From Streptomyces sp. NBC_01314 (lineage in GTDB: Bacteria > Actinomycetota > Actinomycetes > Streptomycetales > Streptomycetaceae), in assembly GCF_041435215.1 (NCBI RefSeq), contig NZ_CP108394.1:806001-870000 (forward strand): a stretch of 64,000 bases of DNA, in the 5' to 3' direction. The notes beneath the pieces are model-generated. The model did no database searches. It was given only the letters and a program-made list of their open reading frames with translations, and was not told the origin of the DNA. Below, piece after piece: positions 53,045 to 63,759 of this stretch. How positions within the stretch are numbered: position 1 is the first letter of the stretch; every line of letters begins with the position of its first letter. The position numbers and the translations under genes are program-made.

Positions 53045-56000
53045 TCAGTAGGACAAGCCCGGGCAGTACACCCCCTCGTCAGGTGACGTGTACGAACCGC
53101 GGGTGATCAGCGTTTCGAGCCGTGCCAGGGTCAGTCCCCGGTTCCGCAGCGCCCAGGACAGGGTCTCCGGATACAGGCGGCCCGGGATACGGAGCACCGG
53201 TGCGGGTCCGTCCGGGACGGTCCGGCGGAGCAGTTCACCGGCGCCCGCGAGAAGCGCCCGCAGGGCCGGCTCGGACATGGTGAGGGCGTGGCCGAGGTCG
53301 GACAGCCCGGTGGTGTATCCGGCGACGTGGCCGTCGGCGCGGTCCACCACCACGTAGGGCGTCGACCAGGCGAAGGCGCGCTTCGCTGCCATGTGGATCT
53401 CCCCGTCCCGGCCATGGCCGTTGACCTTGCGGTACAGCTCCTGGCACGCGGAGACGTCGGCCTCCTCCAAGGGACGCACCTCGAATCCCGCCATGACGGC
53501 CGGGGTCGGCGCGGCATACCCGCCGACCACGGAGAGTTGCTCACGGGGCACGAATCCCAGCGTCGAGTACAGCCGGTACGCCGACAGGTTGTTGGTGACC
53601 TGCACGGCTCGCACCGACGGAGAACCGAGCCGGTCGGCCGCCGCGAGCACCCCCGCCATCAGCAGCCGACCCACCCCACCGGCCTGGGCAGCGGGATCCA
53701 CGCTGAGGGGCCCGAACGCCGCCACGGACTCGCCCGACACCAGGAAGTTGGACCCGAGGACGGTTCCGGAGGCGTCCTCGGCGACCAGGGCGAGGCAGCC
53801 CGGCGCGGAGAACCGGTCCCGGAACATCTCCGTCACCGCCTCCACGGAAGGCCACTCCGGTGGCAGCCCCAGGCCGGCGTTGAGCGAGTTGAAGGCGTCG
53901 AAGCAGATCGCGGCAGCGCGGTCCAGGTCGGCCGTCGTGGCCTCCCGTACGCGGGGCCCCTCGTCGGCGGCTTCCGCGCCTTGCGCGCGCACCGCGCCGG
54001 GCTGCGGGAAGTAGCCCACCCGGACGAAGAACTCGACGTACTTCTCGAACAGTTCGCGGGTCATGGGCGGGCACTCGATTCCCGTGCCGGCCAGCAGGTC
54101 TTCCGTCTCGGTCGTGTCGACGGTCAGATAGTGGTTCCGGCCGCTGTGGATGGTCGACTCGAAGGCGTCGATCATGGGCACCATCGCGTTCTCGCGGTCG
54201 GACCTGATCCGTGCGACCCAGCGGTCCCAGGGCAGTTCGTCGAGCGGGTAGCCCAGGTCGCGCAGCGCGGTCATCATCGCGGCGAACGGCAGATGCGTCC
54301 GGTTGGCGAGGTGATGGTTGCGCCCGGCGGCCGGCTCCTCGCGCGACAGACGTACGATCGCCGCGCTGACGTGGTCGACCGGCACCAGGTGGAAGATGCC
54401 CGCCGGATCGGTGGGTACCGCCCTCGCCTGCACGATGCCCTTGATGCTCAGCCAGACGAAGTCGTGGGTCTGGCAGAAGCCGCGCTCGGAGTCCCCGGAG
54501 ATCTCGTCGACCCGGTAGACGGAGACGGGCAGTCCCCGGTCCCGGGCGACCTCGATGATCTGCTCCGCCACCAGCTTCGTCTGCCGGTAGCCGGAGGACA
54601 GCGCCTGCGCCGGGCCGGGGCTGTCCGTCGCCTTCAGCGCCACCCCTGGCACGGCCTCGGCCGCGAACACACCCGTCGACGAGACGTGGTGGACGGGCAC
54701 GGTCCGGTGCCGGGCGGCCAGCCGCAGGATCTCCTGGGTGCCGGACACGTTGGCCGCCTTGAGCGCCGAGTAGGGGTACAGGCCGTTGACGGTCGCCGCC
54801 GCGTGGTAGACGGCGTCGGCGGTGCGGGCCAGCTCGTCGAACCGTTCGGGGGCCAGCCCGAGCAGCGGCTCGGTGAGATCCCCGACGACGACCGAGATCC
54901 GCCCGGTGTCGATGTCGTCCCAGAACTCGTACCACTCCAGGTTGGTCCGCAGCCGACGCAGCGCCTCCGTCTCGTCCGTACCGCGCACGAGACAGTGCAC
55001 CCGTGCGCCGGTGGTGGTCAGCAGCTCCCGCAGGAGGTAGGCGCCGAGGAAGCCGGTCGCACCGGTCAGGAACACCTCGCGCGGATCCTGTGCGACCCGG
55101 ACCGTTTCCGCCGCGGGCACGATGTCCTCGTCGAGTGCGACCTCGGCGGCGAAGTCCACCCCGTCGGTGGTCTGTTGAGCGGTGGAGGCCTCGCTCAGGA
55201 CCTTCGTCAGCACATGGTCGGCCAGCACGGCGAGCGTCGGCAGCTCGAACACGAGGGTCGCCCTCAGGGTGAGCCCCGTCAGATCGCCGAGCTGGTTGCG
55301 CAGTTCCACCGCCGTCAGGGAGTCGAAGCCCATCTCCAGGAACGGCTGGTCGGGGTCGATGTCGCCGGGGTCGGAGTGCCCGAGCACGGCCGCGACGCGG
55401 GCGGCGGCCCGTTCCATCACGAACAGCAACTGCTTGTCCTCGTCCAGCCCGGCGATCCGCTCCGCCAGGGCGGCGGTGACACCGGCCGCGTCCTTGGCTG
55501 CTCCCGCTCCGTTCGCGGCTGCTTCGGCGGCCATGAGGGCCACCTCCAGGGTGTCGTCCGCGTCCCTGGTCGACCCGGTCGGCGTAGTGGACCCCACGGC
55601 TGCGGCGGAGGTCTGCGGCCGGACGGGCAGCCAGTGCCGTCGGCGCTGGAAGGCGTACGTGGGCAGCGTGATGTGCCGGGCGCCGGTACCCGCGAAGAAC
55701 CTCTCCCAGTCGACGGGCACGCCCAGGGTGTGCAGCGTGCCGAGGGCGGCGACGGCCGTCTCGGCGCCCGGCCGGTCGCGGCGGGCCAGCGGCAGTGCCG
55801 TGTGACCGTCGTCGCCGAGGGTCTCGCGCACCAGCGCCGTGAGCACCCCGTCGGGACCGAGTTCGACGAAGACGCCGTGTCCCTGGTCGCGGAGCGTCCG
55901 CAGCGCGGGCGCGAACCGTACGGCGGCGCGGACCTGTCCGGCCCAGTACCCGGGCGTCAGCAATTCCGCTCCGACCGGTTCGCCTGTCACGGTCGAGACG

Positions 56001-59000
56001 ATCGGCAGGGAGGGTTCCCGGTAGGTCAGGCCGCTCGCCACGGCGTGCAGGTCATTGTGTACGGCGTCCATGCGGGGGGAGTGAAAGGCGTGGCTGACGG
56101 TCAGCCGCCGCGTCTTGCGGCCCCGGTCGGCGAACTGCTCCGCGATCGACACCACCGCGTCCTCGTCACCGGAGACCACCAGCGAGGCGGGCGCGTTCAG
56201 CGCGGCGATCCCCACCCTGTCCTCCAGCCCCGCGAGCAGTGGCAGCAGTTCCTCCTCGGTGGCCTCCACCGCCACCATCACCCCGCCCTCGGGCAACGCC
56301 TGCATGAGCGCGCCGCGGGCGGTGACCAGCCGGGCCGCGTCCGGCAGCGTCAGCACCCCGGCCACATGGGCGGCGGTCACCTCGCCCACCGAGTGGCCCG
56401 CCAGGGCGTCCGGTCGTACGCCCCACTCGCTCATGAGCCGGAACTGTGCCGTCTCCAGGGCGAACAGCGCGGGCTGGGCCAGGGCCGTCCGATGAATGCG
56501 TCCGTCGTCCGCCGTGCCCGGCGCGGCGAGCAACAACTCCCTTACCTCCGGGGCCAGATGGCCGCACACCTCGTCCAGCGTGTCCGCGAACACGGGGAAC
56601 GCCTCGTACAGGGCGCGGCCCATGCCGACGCGCTGGGCGCCCTGGCCGGTGAACAGGAACGCGGTCGACGGGGCGGAGGCCGCGGTGGCCGCGGTGAGGC
56701 CCGCCGCGGGCTCGCCCTCCGCCAGCGCCGACAGCCCCCGCAGCAGTCCCGCGGAATCGCCTGCCACGACGGCGGCCCGGTGTTCCAGACCGGCTCTGGA
56801 CAGGGCCAGGGTGCCGGCCACGTCCACCGGTCGGGTCTGCGGTGCCGCGCGCAGGAACGCGTCCAGCCGGCGGGCCTGTTCACGCAGGGCGCCGACGGAC
56901 CGTGCGGACAGCAGCCAGGGCAGGGGGGTGGTGTCCGAGGGCCTCGGCTCGGCGGGCGCGGTGGCGGCGGGCGGCGCCTCCTCCAGGACCACATGGGCGT
57001 TGGTGCCGCTGATGGCGAAGGAGGACACGCCCGCGCGGCGGGGATGCTCCGCGGCCTCCCACGGCCGGGCCTCGGTCAGTACCCGTACCTCGCCCGCCGT
57101 CCAGTCGACGTGCTCCGAGGGTCGGTCGACGTGCAGGGTGGCGGGCAGCGTCGCGTGGCGCATGGCCTCGACGAGTTTGATGATCCCCGCCATGCCCGCC
57201 GCCGCCTGGGTGTGCGCGATGTTCGACTTGACCGACCCCACCCACACCGGCCGTCCCGCCCTCCGTCCCTGACCGTACGTCGCGAGGATCGCGCCCGCCT
57301 CGATCGGGTCGCCGAGCGTCGTGCCCGTGCCGTGGGCCTCCACGAGGTCCACTTCGGCGGCGGACACCCTGGCGTTGGCGAGTGCCTGCCGGATCACCCG
57401 TTGCTGCGCCAGTCCGTTGGGGGCGGTGAGCCCGTTGGACGCGCCGTCCTGGTTGACCGCACTGCCCCGGACGACCGCCAGCACCTGATGTCCCGCACGA
57501 CGGGCGTCGGAGAGCCGTTCCAACAGGAGGACACCGGCCCCCTCGCCGAAGGCGGTGCCGTCCGCCGTGTCGGAGAAGGCCTTGACCCGGCCGTCCGGGG
57601 CGAGGCCCCGCTGACGACTGAAGGTGATCATGTCGTCCGGGGTGGACATCACAGTGACGCCGCCGACGAGCGCGAGTGACGACTCGCCCGACCGCAGCGA
57701 CTGACAGGCCAGATGAAGGGCGACCAGGGAGGCGGAGCAGGCCGTGTCCACCGTGATCGCGGGCCCCTCCAGACCGAGGGAGTACGCGATACGGCCCGAC
57801 ATGACACTGCCGGAGGTCGCGAACCCGAGGTAGCCCTCGTACTCCGAGGCGGGCTCCGCCAGCGTGCTGTAGGTCTGCCCCTTGGTGCCGACGAAGACGC
57901 CGGTAGGGGTGCCCGACAGGCGGGTCGGATCGAGGCCCGCCCGCTCGAACACCTCCCAGGCGGTCTCCAGCAGCAGCCGTTGCTGCGGGTCCATCGCCGT
58001 CGCCTCGCGGGGGCTGATGCCGAAGAACCCGGCGTCGAAGCCGGCCGGATCGGCGAGGAACGCTCCCCGGGACACATAGCTCGTGCCCAGCCGGTCGGGA
58101 TCGGGGTCGACGAGGCCGTCCAGCGGCCAGCCCCGGTCGGCGGGGAACTCGGAGGTGGCGTCGCGGCCTTCGGCGATCAGCTCCCACAACTGTTCCGGGG
58201 ACTCCACGCCGCCGGGGAAGCGGCATGCCATCCCGACGATCGCGACCGGCTCGTCGGCGGCCACCGGCCGGGCCGGGTCCGTCGGTGCCGGATCGGCCCG
58301 GTCGGCGGCGCCGGTCAGCTCCGCGAGCAGTCGGTCCGCGAGGGAGGACGGCGTGGGATGGTCGTAGACCACGGTGGCGGGCAGCCGCAGCCCGACCGTC
58401 GCGGCCAGCCGGCGGCCCAGCGCCACCACCGCGAGCGACCCCAGCCCCAGATCGACGAAGGGCCGGTCCCGCGCGACCCGCGCGCCCGCCTCCAGCCCGA
58501 GGGCCACCGCCACCTCGCCGAGGACGAGGTCCGAGACGGTACGGGTCCGCTCGGCCGGCGACAGCCCGGCCAACCGTCGCCGCCACTCCCCCGCGTCGCC
58601 CCGCTCGACGTCCCCACCGTCGCCCTCCGGGTCGAACACGGCGGCCTCACCGAGCAGTCGGGGCCCCGCGTCGGCCAGCAGATGACGGGTGATCTTCCCG
58701 GAGGCGGTCCTCGGCACCCGCTCGACGGCGTACAGCCGCTCGGGCACCTTGAAGTACGACAGCCGGTCACGGCAGTGCGCGAACACCGCCTCGGCGTCCA
58801 CCCCGCCGTCCCCGACCACCAGGTACCCGACGGGCACCTCGCCGAGGACGTCGTGCGGCTCGCCGCCCACGGCCGCGTCGGTCACGCCCGGGACCTCGCG
58901 GAGCACCTGCTCGATCTCGACGGGGTGGATGTTCTCTCCGCCGCGGATGATGAGTTCCTTCAGCCGGCCGGTGAGCGTCACATGCTCCAGCGGGTCGCGG

Positions 59001-60199
59001 CGCGCCAGGTCGCCGGTGCGGTACCAGCCGTCGCGCAGCACCTCGGCCGTGGACTCGGGCTGCCGGTGGTAGCCCAGCATCACGTTGGGGCCGCTCACCC
59101 ACACCTCGCCCTCCGCACCGGCCGGTACGTCCGTCCCGGTGTCGGGGTCGACGAGGCGGATGCCGACGCCCGGCACGGCGGGGCCGGCGGAGCCGTGGAT
59201 CCGGTCGCCCGCGGGCCGGTTGGAGGTGATCGCCCCGGTCTCCGTCGACCCGTACTGGTCGACCAGCGGCACCCCGAAGGTCTTCTCGAAGCGGGCGCCC
59301 AAGGAGCCGCCGCTCGCCGAGCCGGCCACGAAGCCGAGCCGCAGCGCGGGCAGTTCGAGGGCTTCCTCGTGTGTGCGGTCCAGCAGGTAGTGGTAGGTCG
59401 TCGGTACCCCGGCCAGGAACGTCACGTCGTCCGACCGCAGCGCCTCCAGCACATCGGAGGCGGCGAATCCGTTCATCAGGTGCGCGCTCGCGCCCACCGC
59501 GGTCACGCCCATGACGCACAGGTTCTGGCCCAGACCGTGGAAGAGCGGCATCGGCCAGAGCAGACGGTCGTCCGATGTCATTCCGAGTACCCGGACATGG
59601 CAGGACTCCACCAGCCACAGCGAGCTGCGCAGCGAGTACAGCACGCCCTTGGGCCGGCCGGTGGTGCCCGATGTGTACAGCATCCACGCGGGGTCGTCGA
59701 GCGGGGTCTCCCGCGGGGCCGGGCCGTCGGGTTCGGCGGTCGTCAGCGCCTCGTACCGGGCCGTGCCGTCGGGCACCTGCACTCCGGGCGGTATCTCTCC
59801 GGTCACCACGATGCGCGGCGCCCGGTGGCCGTCCAGTACTCGCAGCAGCCGTTCCAGGCGCGGCGCGTCGCAGAGCACGACCGACGCCCCGCTGTCGTCG
59901 AGGAAGTGGGCGAGTTCCGCCTCCGCCGCCTGAGGGTTCAGGGGGACGGTGACGCCGCCGGCCCGGATGACGGCGAGACTGCTCTCCACCGCCTCCACGG
60001 TGTTGCCCATCAGGACGGCGGCTCGCTCGCCGCCCGCCGCCCCGAGGGCCGCCAGGTGTCCTGCCAGCCGAGAGGTGCGCAGGTCCAGTTCGCGGTAGGT
60101 GACGCCGCGCCGCGCGTCGCTGAAGGCGGTCCTGTCACCGATGCGGGCGGCGTGTTCGCCCAGCAGACCGGACAGCGGCCGGATGATCTCAGTACGCAT
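53045..60199 (-). CDS. Hybrid megasynthase: acyl-CoA ligase-carrier-KS-AT-carrier-thioester reductase-GNAT
   Basis: A 2384-residue protein. Residues 1-515: adenylate-forming ligase ([11 protein letters not shown] at 175, YGSTET at 316, GWYRTGDL at 391, RTASGKITR at 497). About 550-630: carrier, Ser588 in LGLGS. 650-1075: ketosynthase, Cys821 (DTACSAS), His956 (EAHGTGT), His996 (KSNIAHT). 1175-1470: acyltransferase, Ser1270 in GHSVGE and HAFH at 1370, the malonyl-CoA type. 1590-1670: carrier, Ser1627 in MGFDS. 1707-2070: thioester reductase, NADPH loop [17 protein letters not shown], Tyr1871 and Lys1875 (YRQTK). 2083-2384: GNAT region, acetyl-CoA loop QAGGVGRLL, possibly two tandem GNAT folds. 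No KR, DH or ER. Predicted: activation of a carboxylic acid, one malonyl extension, NADPH release as a beta-keto aldehyde or alcohol, with an acyltransferase fused at the end. GAGAGG precedes the ATG. Confidence 0.92.
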   Translation of the reverse strand: MRTEIIRPLSGLLGEHAARIGDRTAFSDARRGVTYRELDLRTSRLAGHLAALGAAGGERAAVLMGNTVEAVESSLAVIRAGGVTVPLNPQAAEAELAHFLDDSGASVVLCDAPRLERLLRVLDGHRAPRIVVTGEIPPGVQVPDGTARYEALTTAEPDGPAPRETPLDDPAWMLYTSGTTGRPKGVLYSLRSSLWLVESCHVRVLGMTSDDRLLWPMPLFHGLGQNLCVMGVTAVGASAHLMNGFAASDVLEALRSDDVTFLAGVPTTYHYLLDRTHEEALELPALRLGFVAGSASGGSLGARFEKTFGVPLVDQYGSTETGAITSNRPAGDRIHGSAGPAVPGVGIRLVDPDTGTDVPAGAEGEVWVSGPNVMLGYHRQPESTAEVLRDGWYRTGDLARRDPLEHVTLTGRLKELIIRGGENIHPVEIEQVLREVPGVTDAAVGGEPHDVLGEVPVGYLVVGDGGVDAEAVFAHCRDRLSYFKVPERLYAVERVPRTASGKITRHLLADAGPRLLGEAAVFDPEGDGGDVERGDAGEWRRRLAGLSPAERTRTVSDLVLGEVAVALGLEAGARVARDRPFVDLGLGSLAVVALGRRLAATVGLRLPATVVYDHPTPSSLADRLLAELTGAADRADPAPTDPARPVAADEPVAIVGMACRFPGGVESPEQLWELIAEGRDATSEFPADRGWPLDGLVDPDPDRLGTSYVSRGAFLADPAGFDAGFFGISPREATAMDPQQRLLLETAWEVFERAGLDPTRLSGTPTGVFVGTKGQTYSTLAEPASEYEGYLGFATSGSVMSGRIAYSLGLEGPAITVDTACSASLVALHLACQSLRSGESSLALVGGVTVMSTPDDMITFSRQRGLAPDGRVKAFSDTADGTAFGEGAGVLLLERLSDARRAGHQVLAVVRGSAVNQDGASNGLTAPNGLAQQRVIRQALANARVSAAEVDLVEAHGTGTTLGDPIEAGAILATYGQGRRAGRPVWVGSVKSNIAHTQAAAGMAGIIKLVEAMRHATLPATLHVDRPSEHVDWTAGEVRVLTEARPWEAAEHPRRAGVSSFAISGTNAHVVLEEAPPAATAPAEPRPSDTTPLPWLLSARSVGALREQARRLDAFLRAAPQTRPVDVAGTLALSRAGLEHRAAVVAGDSAGLLRGLSALAEGEPAAGLTAATAASAPSTAFLFTGQGAQRVGMGRALYEAFPVFADTLDEVCGHLAPEVRELLLAAPGTADDGRIHRTALAQPALFALETAQFRLMSEWGVRPDALAGHSVGEVTAAHVAGVLTLPDAARLVTARGALMQALPEGGVMVAVEATEEELLPLLAGLEDRVGIAALNAPASLVVSGDEDAVVSIAEQFADRGRKTRRLTVSHAFHSPRMDAVHNDLHAVASGLTYREPSLPIVSTVTGEPVGAELLTPGYWAGQVRAAVRFAPALRTLRDQGHGVFVELGPDGVLTALVRETLGDDGHTALPLARRDRPGAETAVAALGTLHTLGVPVDWERFFAGTGARHITLPTYAFQRRRHWLPVRPQTSAAAVGSTTPTGSTRDADDTLEVALMAAEAAANGAGAAKDAAGVTAALAERIAGLDEDKQLLFVMERAAARVAAVLGHSDPGDIDPDQPFLEMGFDSLTAVELRNQLGDLTGLTLRATLVFELPTLAVLADHVLTKVLSEASTAQQTTDGVDFAAEVALDEDIVPAAETVRVAQDPREVFLTGATGFLGAYLLRELLTTTGARVHCLVRGTDETEALRRLRTNLEWYEFWDDIDTGRISVVVGDLTEPLLGLAPERFDELARTADAVYHAAATVNGLYPYSALKAANVSGTQEILRLAARHRTVPVHHVSSTGVFAAEAVPGVALKATDSPGPAQALSSGYRQTKLVAEQIIEVARDRGLPVSVYRVDEISGDSERGFCQTHDFVWLSIKGIVQARAVPTDPAGIFHLVPVDHVSAAIVRLSREEPAAGRNHHLANRTHLPFAAMMTALRDLGYPLDELPWDRWVARIRSDRENAMVPMIDAFESTIHSGRNHYLTVDTTETEDLLAGTGIECPPMTRELFEKYVEFFVRVGYFPQPGAVRAQGAEAADEGPRVREATTADLDRAAAICFDAFNSLNAGLGLPPEWPSVEAVTEMFRDRFSAPGCLALVAEDASGTVLGSNFLVSGESVAAFGPLSVDPAAQAGGVGRLLMAGVLAAADRLGSPSVRAVQVTNNLSAYRLYSTLGFVPREQLSVVGGYAAPTPAVMAGFEVRPLEEADVSACQELYRKVNGHGRDGEIHMAAKRAFAWSTPYVVVDRADGHVAGYTTGLSDLGHALTMSEPALRALLAGAGELLRRTVPDGPAPVLRIPGRLYPETLSWALRNRGLTLARLETLITRGSYTSPDEGVYCPGLSY

Positions 60200-60253
60200 G
60201 TCTTCGCACCTCTCGGCTTCGTGCTCAGTGCTTGCTCGGGTGGCTGCGGACCG

Positions 60254-61111
60254 TCAGCGAACGGCCAGAACGGTCCTGGTCGGGCAGGAGAACTCGAGGG
60301 AACCGTCGGGGCCGGCGAGCACCTTCAGCGCCTCACGGGCCTCGTCGGTGGCCTCCGTCAGCCGCTCCGGCGGCACCAGGTCCCACTGCATGCGCGTGGT
60401 GACCGTCCGGGTCCAGGCGAGGTAGTCGTCGATCGTCTCGAAGCGGGACTTCGCCGGCACATGGCGGATGTTCACCTCGCTGAAGCCCGCCTCACGGAAG
60501 GCGGCCTCCGTAGACTCGGCGCTCACCAGCGGGCCGCCCAGCCCGAGCACCACCTTCCACGGGTCCTCGACACCGTCGGGAAGGAAGCGGGCCAGTACAC
60601 CGGCGAGGATCTCCGCCGACTCCCAGCCTGCGGCGAGCCGGCCGTTCTCGGTGGGGAAGGTGGTGGCCGCGAACCGCCCGCCTGGGCGGAGCGCGGCGTA
60701 CGCGCAGGCCAGGGCCTTCTCCGCATCGGGCAGCAGGAAGAGCACCATGCCCGCGCTCGCCGCGTCGAAGGGCTCGGCGAAGGAGAAGTCCTGGGCGTTG
60801 CCCAGTTCCGCCCGCGCGCGCCCCTCCAGACCGCGGGCCAGGATGTCGGTGGTGCAGGCGTCGACCATGCCCTGCGCCTGGTCGACGCCGAGGACGAAGC
60901 CGTCCGGGCCGACCTGGTGCGCCACCGGGAAGAGGCAGGCGCCGCGCCCGCAGCCGATGTCGAGGACGCGCTCGCCCGGCCGCAGGTCCAGCAGGTCGGC
61001 AACCATCTTGCCCAGCGGATGGAAGATCATCTGGCCCGCCGCGTCGTACTGCTCGGCGGACTTGTCGTAGGCGTCCCGGACGAGGTTGGTGATACGTCGG
61101 TCGTCGGTCAC
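60254..61111 (-). CDS. Class I SAM-dependent methyltransferase
   Basis: A 285-residue protein with Rossmann motif I VLDIGCGRGACLFPVAHQ, acidic motif VLGVDQAQGMVDAC, and LRPGGRFAATTFPTENG. It resembles UbiE/COQ5-type methyltransferases. GTG at 61111 is chosen because AGGAGA lies 9 bp upstream; the frame continues further, but that part contains no conserved start. It lies 54 bp before the megasynthase and 81 bp after the LanB-like gene, so all three form one transcript. It is expected to O-, N- or C-methylate the product. Confidence 0.88.
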   Translation of the reverse strand: MTDDRRITNLVRDAYDKSAEQYDAAGQMIFHPLGKMVADLLDLRPGERVLDIGCGRGACLFPVAHQVGPDGFVLGVDQAQGMVDACTTDILARGLEGRARAELGNAQDFSFAEPFDAASAGMVLFLLPDAEKALACAYAALRPGGRFAATTFPTENGRLAAGWESAEILAGVLARFLPDGVEDPWKVVLGLGGPLVSAESTEAAFREAGFSEVNIRHVPAKSRFETIDDYLAWTRTVTTRMQWDLVPPERLTEATDEAREALKVLAGPDGSLEFSCPTRTVLAVR

Positions 61112-61192
61112 GATGTGTTTTCTCCTCTTGCGTGATATCTGCTTCTCATATGGCGATCCGTGCAAACGCGGTCGGCCGCGGTCAGCGGCGGT

Positions 61193-63655
61193 TCATGTTT
61201 TCCGGACCGGCCGCACCACACAGCCGAGCCGGAATTCCGCGCAGTGCGGGCGGCCGTCCACCCGCCACCACAATGCGTCGGGTGTCGGCAGCATTTCGGA
61301 CACGACGACGTCGTCCGCCGGAAGCCGCGCGAGATCCAGCACCGCGAGCGGATCCGCGAAATCCACGTACAGCGGTTTTGGTTCCGCCGGGTGTTTCACA
61401 TAGACATACCGGGGAATCGCGTTCTCCTCCCTCAGTCGCTGTATCGCGCCCCACTGGTCGTGGTCGTCGCCCGCGCGTCCGGGCAGCCGAACCCGCCAGC
61501 GGGCGCGTTGCAGCACCACCCCTTCCACGACGATCCGGGGGGTGTACGGGCCGAGGTCGACCGGGACGGGGACCATGGCGGGCCGGGAGACCGCCCGGTG
61601 CAGCGGGGACGGCATGTCTCCCGGGTACAGCAGCCTGTGCCGCCCGTCGACCAGCACCGCGTCCCCGGACGCCGGTACGACGACGTCGGCGATGGGCACG
61701 ACCTCGGTCCGGTCCTTCGCCGACAGTCCGCTCAACTCGATGGACACGCCCGGCAGTTCGGGAGTGACATGGGCGCTGCGCCGACGGGAGACGATCGTCG
61801 CCGACGTCTCGGGCCGCAGGGCTCGGGCCACTGTCTCGGTGAAGCCGTCCCACAACCCGTCCGGGTCACTGTGCAACGGCTTCTCCAGACCGCCGAAGAC
61901 GGAGCTGCAGTCGTCGTGCATCTCCGACAGCACCCAGGTCGCGGTGGCTGGGTCGGGTCCCGCCGCCATCAGGTCCGGACTGGGCAGGCAGGCGTCCTCG
62001 GGGTCGTACGAGACGGTGTCCCACAGCGGTGCCAGGGCCTCGTTCAGGGCCTGTGCCGGTATGTGCACGACGCCCGGCCGGTCCGCGCCGGATGCCGTCG
62101 CGGCGCTCTCGGCGCCTTCCGACACCAGGCGGCGCAGCACGGCGTCGAGCCGGTCACGGCGCTCGTCGCGTGTGGTGAGTTCCCCCACGGCCAGGGCCGC
62201 CAGCGAGCCGGGGCGCCCTCCGAGCGTCTCGCGCAGGGCGTCCCGGGCGTCCTCGCGGGCCAGCAGCGCGGCGAGGAACGCCAGCGGGAACACCGCCTCG
62301 GTCATCTCGCGGATCCGGTCGACGACCGGCCCGCCGAAGCCGACCCGCTCGCTCACGGGGCTCGATCTGTCCTCGTGGAACAGCTCGCGGTCCGCGTAGT
62401 GCCGCCCGCCGTCGCGCGAGACCTCACCGCCGGACCGCAGGCTCACGGCCCGCGCCGCCTCCAGATGCTCGGCGCGCTGCGGCCAGGAGGCCTCGGCGTA
62501 TTTGTCGCGGTGCTCGGCCAGTTCCACCGCGTCGGCCGTCGGATGCCCGGCCGCGACCTTGGTCAGCGCGTGCAGTTCGGTCGCCGGGAGCCGCCACGGC
62601 GACACGACGAGCGCCGGCCCGAGGGCCTTGACCAGCCGTGCCGCGTGCTCCTCCGTGGGCTCGGGGCCACCGGCCGCCGTCAGCAGCGCGTCGAGCCGGT
62701 CACCGGCCCGCGCGCGGGCGGCCCGCCACAGGGCCAGCGCGGGCGCGGCCACCTTGAACCGGCGGCCGTCCGCGGTCCGTTCCAGCCCGAGGCCCGACTC
62801 CAGTTCACGGAAGAGCGGGTTCGGCCACGCGTGCTGCCGGGTCAGCGGCACCTCGGCCGCGGCCTGCTCCCGCAGCTGTTCCACGAGCCAGGCGCTCGCC
62901 TCCACGACGACCCGTTCCGGGCCGGCCGGGCCGACCCGCACCGCTTCCGCCTGCTCGGGCCGCATCCGGGCGAACAGCACCGGTCCGAAGAACGACACGG
63001 TCTCGCACTTGGTGGCGAACCGCCGGACGTAGCGGTGCAGGGTGTCGATCCGGCGGCGCAGTCCGCGCGGCAGCTCCGCGCCCTCCGCCGTGGCGGCCCA
63101 GCCGGCGTGCCCGGACGGCGGGGTCCGCAGGGCGGTGTCGAAGAACGTCGGGTTGGACACGAACACCGCGTGGCGGAAGTCGTCGAGGCCCGCCGCCTCC
63201 GCGGTGCGCAGCCTGGCGCGGTGCAGGGCTGCCGCGAACGCCTCCCGGGCGGCGGCCTCCCGCTCCCGGCGGGCCGCGACGACGGTGTTCCAGCGGGGTG
63301 CGAAGTCCGGCAGGCCGGTGGCGTCCAGGACGGCGACGCAGCGTTCGTCGAGCGGGGCGCCCTCCTCGACGGCCCTGCGGCAGCTCTGCAGCGCGCGCAG
63401 TGAACGCTGCCTCGGTTCGACCGCGCGTACCCTCTCCCGCACCCCCGGCCAGTGCTCGTCGAGGAAGGCGGCCCGCTCGGCGGCCACGGCGCGCTCCGCG
63501 TCGGCGGACCCGGTCGCGTCGTCGAGGAGTTCGGGGAAGGCCAGTCCGTCGAGCAGCCGGGTGGAGAATCCTGTCGCCCGCAGCAGCGACCAGGGCATGG
63601 TTTCCACGGCCAGTTCACCGTTTCCCGCCCGCACGTGCCATTTCAATGACGCCAT
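61193..63655 (-). CDS. LanB-like (lantibiotic dehydratase N-terminal) protein without elimination domain
   Basis: An 820-residue protein resembling the tRNA-dependent glutamylation part of LanB enzymes: N-terminal RATGFSTRLLDGLAFPELL, AVFVSNPTFFDTAL, IDTLHRYVRRFATKCETVSF, FGPV, and the C-terminal RYVYVKHPAEPKPLYVDFAD, DALWW. Full LanB dehydratases exceed 1000 residues because of a C-terminal elimination domain; that domain is absent. Proteins of this size either work with a separate elimination partner, as in thiopeptide pathways, or are peptide aminoacyl-tRNA ligases (PEARLs) that add amino acids to a scaffold peptide. No precursor peptide or elimination protein is visible here, but the cluster may continue beyond 64000. 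GGGAGAG precedes the ATG. It is the first gene of the biosynthetic transcript. Confidence 0.82.
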   Translation of the reverse strand: MASLKWHVRAGNGELAVETMPWSLLRATGFSTRLLDGLAFPELLDDATGSADAERAVAAERAAFLDEHWPGVRERVRAVEPRQRSLRALQSCRRAVEEGAPLDERCVAVLDATGLPDFAPRWNTVVAARREREAAAREAFAAALHRARLRTAEAAGLDDFRHAVFVSNPTFFDTALRTPPSGHAGWAATAEGAELPRGLRRRIDTLHRYVRRFATKCETVSFFGPVLFARMRPEQAEAVRVGPAGPERVVVEASAWLVEQLREQAAAEVPLTRQHAWPNPLFRELESGLGLERTADGRRFKVAAPALALWRAARARAGDRLDALLTAAGGPEPTEEHAARLVKALGPALVVSPWRLPATELHALTKVAAGHPTADAVELAEHRDKYAEASWPQRAEHLEAARAVSLRSGGEVSRDGGRHYADRELFHEDRSSPVSERVGFGGPVVDRIREMTEAVFPLAFLAALLAREDARDALRETLGGRPGSLAALAVGELTTRDERRDRLDAVLRRLVSEGAESAATASGADRPGVVHIPAQALNEALAPLWDTVSYDPEDACLPSPDLMAAGPDPATATWVLSEMHDDCSSVFGGLEKPLHSDPDGLWDGFTETVARALRPETSATIVSRRRSAHVTPELPGVSIELSGLSAKDRTEVVPIADVVVPASGDAVLVDGRHRLLYPGDMPSPLHRAVSRPAMVPVPVDLGPYTPRIVVEGVVLQRARWRVRLPGRAGDDHDQWGAIQRLREENAIPRYVYVKHPAEPKPLYVDFADPLAVLDLARLPADDVVVSEMLPTPDALWWRVDGRPHCAEFRLGCVVRPVRKT

Positions 63656-63759
63656 GTCAACTCTCCCGACTGGTCTCGCTTTTCGAACTCGTATCCGGTA
63701 GGAAAGAGAGGGCTCGTACGGAAGACGGCGGGCTGTTTCCCGGTATTCCGGAGGAAAGA
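63656..63759. promoter_or_regulatory. Divergent promoter region of the biosynthetic cluster
   Basis: 104 bp between the minus-strand LanB-like start (63655) and the plus-strand peptidase start (63760). It has TTTCGAACTCG and TATCCGGTAGGA stretches that are less GC-rich than the coding DNA. No clear palindrome was found. It must contain both promoters. Confidence 0.5.

Noticed and set aside
53288..57679. Very long plus-strand open frames opposite the megasynthase (also 57713-61135)
   Set aside because: They are antisense shadows produced by GC3-rich codons. They contain no recognisable domain and lie opposite a gene with a full set of catalytic motifs.
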